From: Oscillospiraceae bacterium
GTDB taxonomy: Bacteria; Bacillota_A; Clostridia; Oscillospirales; CAG-272
Direction: 5' to 3'
Assembly: GCA_015064195.1 (NCBI GenBank)
Contig: SVSO01000034.1
Location: forward strand, 1 to 18,179
DNA length: 18,179 bases
In this document: one piece after another, positions 14,288-18,179 of the stretch
Numbering within the stretch: position 1 is the stretch's first letter
How the letters are laid out: every line of letters begins with the position of its first letter
Position numbers and translations under genes: made by a program
Notes under the pieces: model-generated
The model's input: the letters and a program-made list of their open reading frames with translations, nothing else
The model's database searches: none
Told to the model about the DNA's origin: nothing

Positions 14288-15337
14288 ATGGATATTCTGT
14301 TGTTTTGGGAGCAAATGACCGCCAATCCGCTGCTGTTCATCGCGGTTGCACTGACCCTTGGTGTGATCCTCGTCAACGGCTGGACCGATGCTCCGAACGC
14401 GATCGCTACCTGCGTCGTGACACGGTGTATGCCGCCGAAGGCCGCGATCCTGATGGCGGCGGTGTTCAATTTTCTCGGCGTATTTATGATGACACTGCTC
14501 AATGCCGCCGTCGCGGAGACCATCACCAAAATGGTGGATTTCGGCGATGATCCGGACAAAGCCATCATCGCCCTGAGCGCGGCTCTGTTCGCCATCGTTC
14601 TCTGGGCGACGCTGGCATGGGTGTTCGGCATTCCCACCAGTGAGAGCCATGCGCTGATCGCCGGTCTGACGGGAAGTGCCATCGCCATCCACAACAGCAT
14701 CGAAGGCGTCAACGGCAGTGAATGGGTCAAGGTCATCTACGGCATCGGGATCTCCGTGGTGCTGGGATTCGGCCTCGGCTGGATCGTGTGCAAGATCGTG
14801 ACGATGCTGTTTGCCAAGGCAGACCGTCCGAAAACTGAGCCGTTCTTCCGGGGTGCGCAGATCGCCGGTGCCGCTTCCATGGCGTTCATGCACGGCGCGC
14901 AGGACGGTCAGAAATTCATGGGCGTCATCCTGCTCTGCGTTTATATGTCGCAGGGACAGGCTCTTCCCTCCGATATCCATATTCCGGTCTGGCTGATGAT
15001 CGTCTGCTCGGTGGTCATGGCGGCAGGCACGGCAATGGGCGGCAAGAAGATCATCAAATCCGTGGGCATGGATATGGTCAAGCTGGAGAAATATCAGGGC
15101 TTCTCTGCCGATATTGCGGCGGCGATCTCCCTCCTGTTCTGCTCGGTATTCAGCCTGCCCGTCTCCACAACTCACGCCAAGACCACCTCCATCATGGGTG
15201 TGGGTGCGGTCAAGCGTGTCTCCGCCATCAACTTCGGCGTGGTCAAGGAAATGGTGCTCACATGGGTGCTCACCTTCCCCGGCTGCGGTCTGGTCGGATT
15301 TCTGATGACAAAACTGTTTATGTTCATATTTACCTGA
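14288..15337 (+). CDS. Low-affinity inorganic phosphate transporter, PiT family
   Basis: A 349-residue multi-pass membrane protein that moves phosphate, usually as a metal-phosphate complex, using an ion gradient. Both inverted-repeat signatures of the family are present: NGWTDAPNAIAT (30-41) with IPTSESHALIAG (115-126) in the first half, and AFMHGAQDGQKFMGV (199-213) with LPVSTTHAKTTSIMGVG (290-306) in the second. Length is typical for Gram-positive PiT proteins without a large central loop. An upstream TTG at 14258 is in frame, but AGAAGGA sits just before the ATG at 14288. It is followed after 19 bases by the DUF47 gene, the usual two-gene PiT operon. Confidence 0.93.
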   Translation: MDILLFWEQMTANPLLFIAVALTLGVILVNGWTDAPNAIATCVVTRCMPPKAAILMAAVFNFLGVFMMTLLNAAVAETITKMVDFGDDPDKAIIALSAALFAIVLWATLAWVFGIPTSESHALIAGLTGSAIAIHNSIEGVNGSEWVKVIYGIGISVVLGFGLGWIVCKIVTMLFAKADRPKTEPFFRGAQIAGAASMAFMHGAQDGQKFMGVILLCVYMSQGQALPSDIHIPVWLMIVCSVVMAAGTAMGGKKIIKSVGMDMVKLEKYQGFSADIAAAISLLFCSVFSLPVSTTHAKTTSIMGVGAVKRVSAINFGVVKEMVLTWVLTFPGCGLVGFLMTKLFMFIFT

Positions 15338-15356
15338 CGGAAAGGAAACGATAAAA

Positions 15357-15977
15357 ATGGCTAAGGGCGATAAGATTTATTTTGAAAATTACGTGGAATG
15401 CGCATCCCTCGCAAAGAAAGCCGCCGCGTATCTGGTGAGCTGTCTTGAAAACTACGATCCGGAGAAGATCGTCACCATGCTGGTGGATATGCACGGATAC
15501 GAGCACGGCGCGGATATCAAGAAGCATGAGATGAGCGCAACGCTGGCGAAAGCATTTGTCACGCCGGTGGAGCGGGAGGATCTGGATATGCTCAGCGGAC
15601 AGATGGACAACGTCCTCGATCTGTTGGAGGAAGTGATGCAGGATCTGTATATTTACAACATCCGCGAGATCGAGCCGGCGGCGATCGAATATGCAAAGAA
15701 TCTGGAAAAAGGCTGCGATCTGCTGTTCGAGATCATGAGCGAGTTTGAAAACTTCAAGAAATCCAAGAAGATCCACGATCTCATCATTGCCTGTAACGAT
15801 GTGGAGGAGGAATGCGACAAGCTCTACCTCACCACCATGCACAATCTGACAAAGAATTCCACCGATGTTCTCACGACACTCTGCTGGTACAAGATCTTCG
15901 ACTGCTTTGAAGAATGCGCCGATGCCTGCGAGCACGTCAGCGAATGCGTCGGTTCGATCATCATGAAAAATACCTGA
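15357..15977 (+). CDS. DUF47/PhoU-like Pit accessory protein
   Basis: A 206-residue, mainly alpha-helical cytoplasmic protein with the size and pattern of DUF47 (phosphate transport regulator) proteins, which are PhoU-like helical bundles and probably modulate the adjacent PiT carrier. Typical features are the paired acidic stretches VDMHGYEHGADIKKHEMSATLAKAFVTPVEREDLDML (43-79) and the region NDVEEECDKLY (147-157), which in PhoU-like proteins help bind metal. AAAGGA precedes the ATG by about 10 bases. The gene is 19 bases after PiT and ends at a good terminator. The regulatory role is family knowledge and is not shown here. Confidence 0.92.
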   Translation: MAKGDKIYFENYVECASLAKKAAAYLVSCLENYDPEKIVTMLVDMHGYEHGADIKKHEMSATLAKAFVTPVEREDLDMLSGQMDNVLDLLEEVMQDLYIYNIREIEPAAIEYAKNLEKGCDLLFEIMSEFENFKKSKKIHDLIIACNDVEEECDKLYLTTMHNLTKNSTDVLTTLCWYKIFDCFEECADACEHVSECVGSIIMKNT

Positions 15978-15983
15978 AAAATA

Positions 15984-16017
15984 CAGCGCACGAAGCTCAT
16001 TCGTGCGCTGATTTTTT
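15984..16017 (+). terminator. Terminator of the PiT-DUF47 operon
   Basis: CAGCGCACGAA (15984-15994) pairs perfectly with TTCGTGCGCTG (16000-16010) around a GCTCA loop, followed by ATTTTTT. Confidence 0.95.
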
Positions 16018-16032
16018 ATGTGTGCCGCCGGT

Positions 16033-17178
16033 TTATTCGCCGAACAGCTCCGCCGTCTGCTTCATGCGGTCGGCGATCTTTACTTCAAAGGGACAGCGTG
16101 TCTCGCAGGAACCGCAGGCGATGCAGGCCGAGGCGTGCCCTTCCAGCTGATGATAGTGATCCTTCACCGATGCGGGGATCTCCGGCTGCATGACGGCCAG
16201 ATCGTACAGCTTGTTCACCAGCGCGATGTCGATGTCCGCCGGGCAGGGCTTGCAGTGGCCGCAGTAGGTGCACTGTCCGGTATAAGCGTGACGCGGTGCG
16301 CCTGCCAGCACGGATGCGTAGTCCTTTTCTTCATCGGTTGCAGTCTCATAGGCCACCGATTCCTCCACCTGCCACGGTGCGTCGAAGCCGGTCATGACCG
16401 CCGCAACGCCGGGACGGGTCAGGCAGTAGTGGATGCACTGCACCGGTGTCAGTGCGACGCCGAAGGGCGAACGCTTGGCATCCAGAAGTCTGCCGCCTGC
16501 GAATGCCTTCATGACGGTGATGCCCACGTCATGCTGCTCGCAGAGACGGTACAGCTCCGCCTTTACGGGATCGATGCCGCCGAGGGACGGATCGTATTCC
16601 TCCACGAAATAGTCGCCGATGTCCTCGCTCGGCGGAAGCAGATCGAAGGCGGGATTCATGGAAAACAGCAGATTCTCAATGGCGCCGCTTTCGATGGCGA
16701 TCCGGGCGATGTCGGGATTGTGGGTGCTCATGCCGATGTGACGGATGACGCCCTTCGCCTTCAGTTCGCGGGCGTAATCGAGGATGCCGTTGTCGATGAT
16801 CTGCCGCCAGTCCTCCCGTTTGTCCACGAAATAAAGCATTCCGAGGTCGATGTAATCCGTCTCCAGCCGCGCGAGCAGATCGGCGAAGGCTTCCTTCACC
16901 TCAGCAAGATCGCGGGTGCGGGTATGCTGGCCGTTTTTGTGGATGGAGCAAAGATGGCCCTGAATGTACCACTCCTCCCGATGCCCGCGGATGGCCGCAC
17001 CGATGTTGGAGCGTACATTCGGCTCGCTCATCCAGCAGTCGAGGATGTTGATGCCCGCATCGTGGCAGGCATCGATGATCGCCTTGCATTCCGCGAAATC
17101 GTGCCGCTCCAGCCATTCTGCGCCAAGTCCGATCTCGCTGACCATCAGTTCCGTTTTACCAAGTCGTCTGGTTTTCAT
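16033..17178 (-). CDS. Aldo/keto reductase family protein with two C-terminal 4Fe-4S clusters
   Basis: This 381-residue protein joins an aldo/keto reductase TIM barrel (about 1-290) to a ferredoxin-like tail. The barrel opens with RRLGKTELMVSEIGLG (4-19). The tail has CTYCGHCKPCP (Cys303, 306, 309, 312) and CIACGSCETRCPF (Cys352, 355, 358, 362), enough for two 4Fe-4S clusters. Such proteins are common in anaerobic Clostridia. Of the usual catalytic tetrad only Asp47 is clear: the Tyr position in LDCWMSEPNVRSNIG and the Lys position in YIQGHLCS are changed, and the usual His in LGMLYFVD is Tyr. Classical NADPH-dependent carbonyl reduction is therefore doubtful. ACGGAGAG precedes the ATG. It is monocistronic, convergent with the PiT operon. 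The substrate is unknown. Confidence 0.88.
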   Translation of the reverse strand: MKTRRLGKTELMVSEIGLGAEWLERHDFAECKAIIDACHDAGINILDCWMSEPNVRSNIGAAIRGHREEWYIQGHLCSIHKNGQHTRTRDLAEVKEAFADLLARLETDYIDLGMLYFVDKREDWRQIIDNGILDYARELKAKGVIRHIGMSTHNPDIARIAIESGAIENLLFSMNPAFDLLPPSEDIGDYFVEEYDPSLGGIDPVKAELYRLCEQHDVGITVMKAFAGGRLLDAKRSPFGVALTPVQCIHYCLTRPGVAAVMTGFDAPWQVEESVAYETATDEEKDYASVLAGAPRHAYTGQCTYCGHCKPCPADIDIALVNKLYDLAVMQPEIPASVKDHYHQLEGHASACIACGSCETRCPFEVKIADRMKQTAELFGE

Positions 17179-17203
17179 AAATCTCTCCGTAGGTTGAATT
17201 TCA

Positions 17204-17215
17204 CCGGATATCCGG
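17204..17215. repeat. 12-bp palindrome in the leader of the aldo/keto reductase gene
   Basis: CCGGATATCCGG is a perfect palindrome about 25-35 bases before the start codon and just downstream of the predicted transcription start (near 17219). It may be an operator or a small 5' hairpin. Chance cannot be excluded for a 12-bp palindrome. Confidence 0.35.
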
Positions 17216-17225
17216 CGGTACTTCC

Positions 17226-17254
17226 ATTATAATCGTTTTCGGTAAAAAAGTCAA
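17226..17254 (-). promoter_or_regulatory. Promoter of the aldo/keto reductase gene
   Basis: On the minus strand, TTGACT (17254-17249), a 17-base spacer and perfect TATAAT (17231-17226). The leader is about 40 bases. Confidence 0.8.
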
Positions 17255-17279
17255 GTGGAACTGCGAAAGTTTTACCGAA
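17238..17279. promoter_or_regulatory. Inverted repeat TTCGGTAAAA / TTTTACCGAA flanking a -35 box
   Basis: TTCGGTAAAA (17238-17247) and TTTTACCGAA (17270-17279) are perfect 10-bp inverted copies, centres 32 bp apart, about three helical turns. The -35 of the aldo/keto reductase promoter lies between them. This is a good operator candidate, perhaps for the regulator starting at 17539. Confidence 0.5.
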
Positions 17280-17400
17280 GCGGCATCGTTCCGGCATCCC
17301 AGCGTGTCCGCGATGTCTGTATGCTCAATGACGACCCGGAAGCTCCTTACGGTACGCTGTTTGCCGCAGACATGGGCATCATGGACAGATACGTGAACAG
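17255..17400 (+). other. Coding-like segment of unknown origin in a 360-base intergenic region
   Basis: Bases 17179-17538 hold no confident gene. Within them the plus-strand frame from GTG 17255 reads ELRKFYRSGIVPASQRVR and then LNDDPEAPYGTLFAADMGI, with codon use like neighbouring genes, to about 17400. There is no ribosome site or promoter for it. The open frame runs on through the TTGCAA/TATAAT promoter of the next gene, which real coding would not be expected to do. It may be a decayed gene fragment or chance. No family was recognised. Confidence 0.25.
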
Positions 17401-17437
17401 CGGAAAAAACAAAATCCTATCACCCGGAATATTTTCC

Positions 17438-17466
17438 TTGCAAACGCCTCGCGGTAATGTTATAAT
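17438..17466 (+). promoter_or_regulatory. Promoter of the sugar-sensor regulator gene
   Basis: TTGCAA (17438-17443), a 17-base spacer and perfect TATAAT (17461-17466) with a TGT extension just before it. An AT-rich run (TATATATATATAG) follows in the leader. Predicted start is near 17473, giving a leader of about 65 bases. Confidence 0.75.
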
Positions 17467-17538
17467 ATATATATATAGTAATCTGGATCAGTCTGCGATA
17501 ATTCCATCGGAATACACAGAACAGAAGGGAGGCCGCCC

Positions 17539-18179
17539 ATGGAACACGAACCCATACTTGTGCTGATGCAGCCGGAGGTGCGGAATTCTTACTGGGCCGA
17601 CCACATCCGCAACGGCATCCGGGACGGTGCTCGCGAATGGAACGATACCATCTGCGCCGTAGATCCCGCCGCCGATCTTAGCGGACGGCATATTCTTGTC
17701 GTTGGAAGCAACGGCAGCTGGCTGGAAGCTTCCGTCACTCAGCTCATGCATCGGGGCGCGCATCCGGTGATCGTCAACGCCTGTATGCTTCCGATGCAGC
17801 AGTTCCGGTGCAGCGGCGTTGTGTTCGAGCTTGAGGAAATGCTGGACAAATGCCTGTCGCTGCTGGAAGCATCCGACAGACGGCACACCGTGCTGCTGGG
17901 CGCAAATCCCAACTCCGTCACCGACCATGTGAAGGCGGATGCGTTTACCAAAGCCGCCGCACATCTGCATCCGGACAATATCATCTGGGCAGAGGACAGC
18001 CTTGAGAGATGCGTTGCCGAATTCGCCGCCGGGCTTGAAAAATCCGGGTGCGATTCGGTCATCTGCGCCAATGATACCGCCGCTGTTTATCTGACCCGCT
18101 GTCTTAGCTCCATGGGATACCGCCTGCCCGAACAGCTCTATATCATCGGCATGGGCAATTCCTATGTGGGTGCAAATGC
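17539..18179 (+). CDS. Regulator with LacI-type periplasmic-binding-like sensor domain (C-terminus missing)
   Basis: Only the first 213 codons are in the window. GGGAGG precedes the ATG by about 7 bases. The protein starts directly with the first beta-strand of a type 1 periplasmic-binding-protein fold (EPILVLMQPEV, then YWADHIRNGIRDGAREW, 18-34). It later shows the LacI/GalR ligand-domain hallmark VICANDTAAVYLTRCLSSMGYRLPEQLYIIGMGNS (about 174-208). There is no signal peptide and no N-terminal LacI helix-turn-helix. Either the DNA-binding domain is C-terminal, as in XylR (AraC type) or in LuxR-type fusions, or the protein lacks one. The ligand is probably a sugar. It may act on the inverted repeat at 17238-17279. 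The missing C-terminus decides its class. Confidence 0.75.
   Translation, partial: MEHEPILVLMQPEVRNSYWADHIRNGIRDGAREWNDTICAVDPAADLSGRHILVVGSNGSWLEASVTQLMHRGAHPVIVNACMLPMQQFRCSGVVFELEEMLDKCLSLLEASDRRHTVLLGANPNSVTDHVKADAFTKAAAHLHPDNIIWAEDSLERCVAEFAAGLEKSGCDSVICANDTAAVYLTRCLSSMGYRLPEQLYIIGMGNSYVGAN

Noticed and set aside
14267..15175. 302-codon minus-strand open frame opposite the PiT transporter
   Set aside because: His/Asp/Arg-rich shadow with no motif; the plus strand has clear PiT signatures.
17464..17478. Short AT dinucleotide run
   Set aside because: Only about seven units and part of the -10 and leader of a good promoter; no sign of a functional microsatellite.
1..18179. CRISPR array, tRNA, rRNA, insertion sequence or attachment site
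   Set aside because: No spaced direct repeats, cloverleaf arms, transposase motifs or long terminal inverted repeats were seen on reading both strands.

Overview
The window looks like chromosome from a low-to-mid-GC Gram-positive anaerobe of the class Clostridia, probably a gut Oscillospirales/Ruminococcaceae-type bacterium. This is an inference from several signs: type II lipoprotein signal peptides on all solute-binding proteins, strong AGGAGG-type ribosome sites, near-consensus TTGACA/TATAAT promoters, short hairpin-plus-U terminators, a ferredoxin-type aldo/keto reductase, and a secreted protein with a divergent InlB-like repeat. No rRNA, tRNA, CRISPR array, transposase or prophage gene is visible.

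Layout. 1-2746 (minus strand): an AraC regulator, an orphan solute-binding lipoprotein (SBP1) and the start of a heparinase II/III-type polysaccharide lyase. 2931-4013 (plus): mannonate dehydratase uxuA, divergent from that AraC gene. 4184-6849 (plus): a secreted beta-rich repeat protein and a small von Willebrand A protein. 6921-9395: SBP2 (minus) divergent from a second AraC gene (plus). 9441-14148: a third AraC gene (minus) divergent from an operon of a GH28/pectate-lyase-like beta-helix protein, SBP3 and an EamA/DMT transporter. 14288-15977: a PiT phosphate transporter and its DUF47/PhoU-like partner. 16033-17178 (minus): an aldo/keto reductase with two 4Fe-4S clusters. 17539-end (plus): the start of a regulator with a LacI-type sugar-sensor domain.

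How it fits together. UxuA, a heparinase-type lyase and a polygalacturonase-like protein point to breakdown of uronate-containing polysaccharides such as pectin, glucuronoxylan or glycosaminoglycans. Three SBPs that share the same motif series each lie next to their own AraC regulator, yet no ABC permease or ATPase gene is present. The SBPs may share a transporter encoded elsewhere, or act as substrate sensors. Several CDS starts were moved downstream of the longest open frame because a promoter -10 box or the ribosome site rules out the upstream start. Two promoters sit inside the left arm of a hairpin, an arrangement that could stop read-through while sparing the gene's own transcript.
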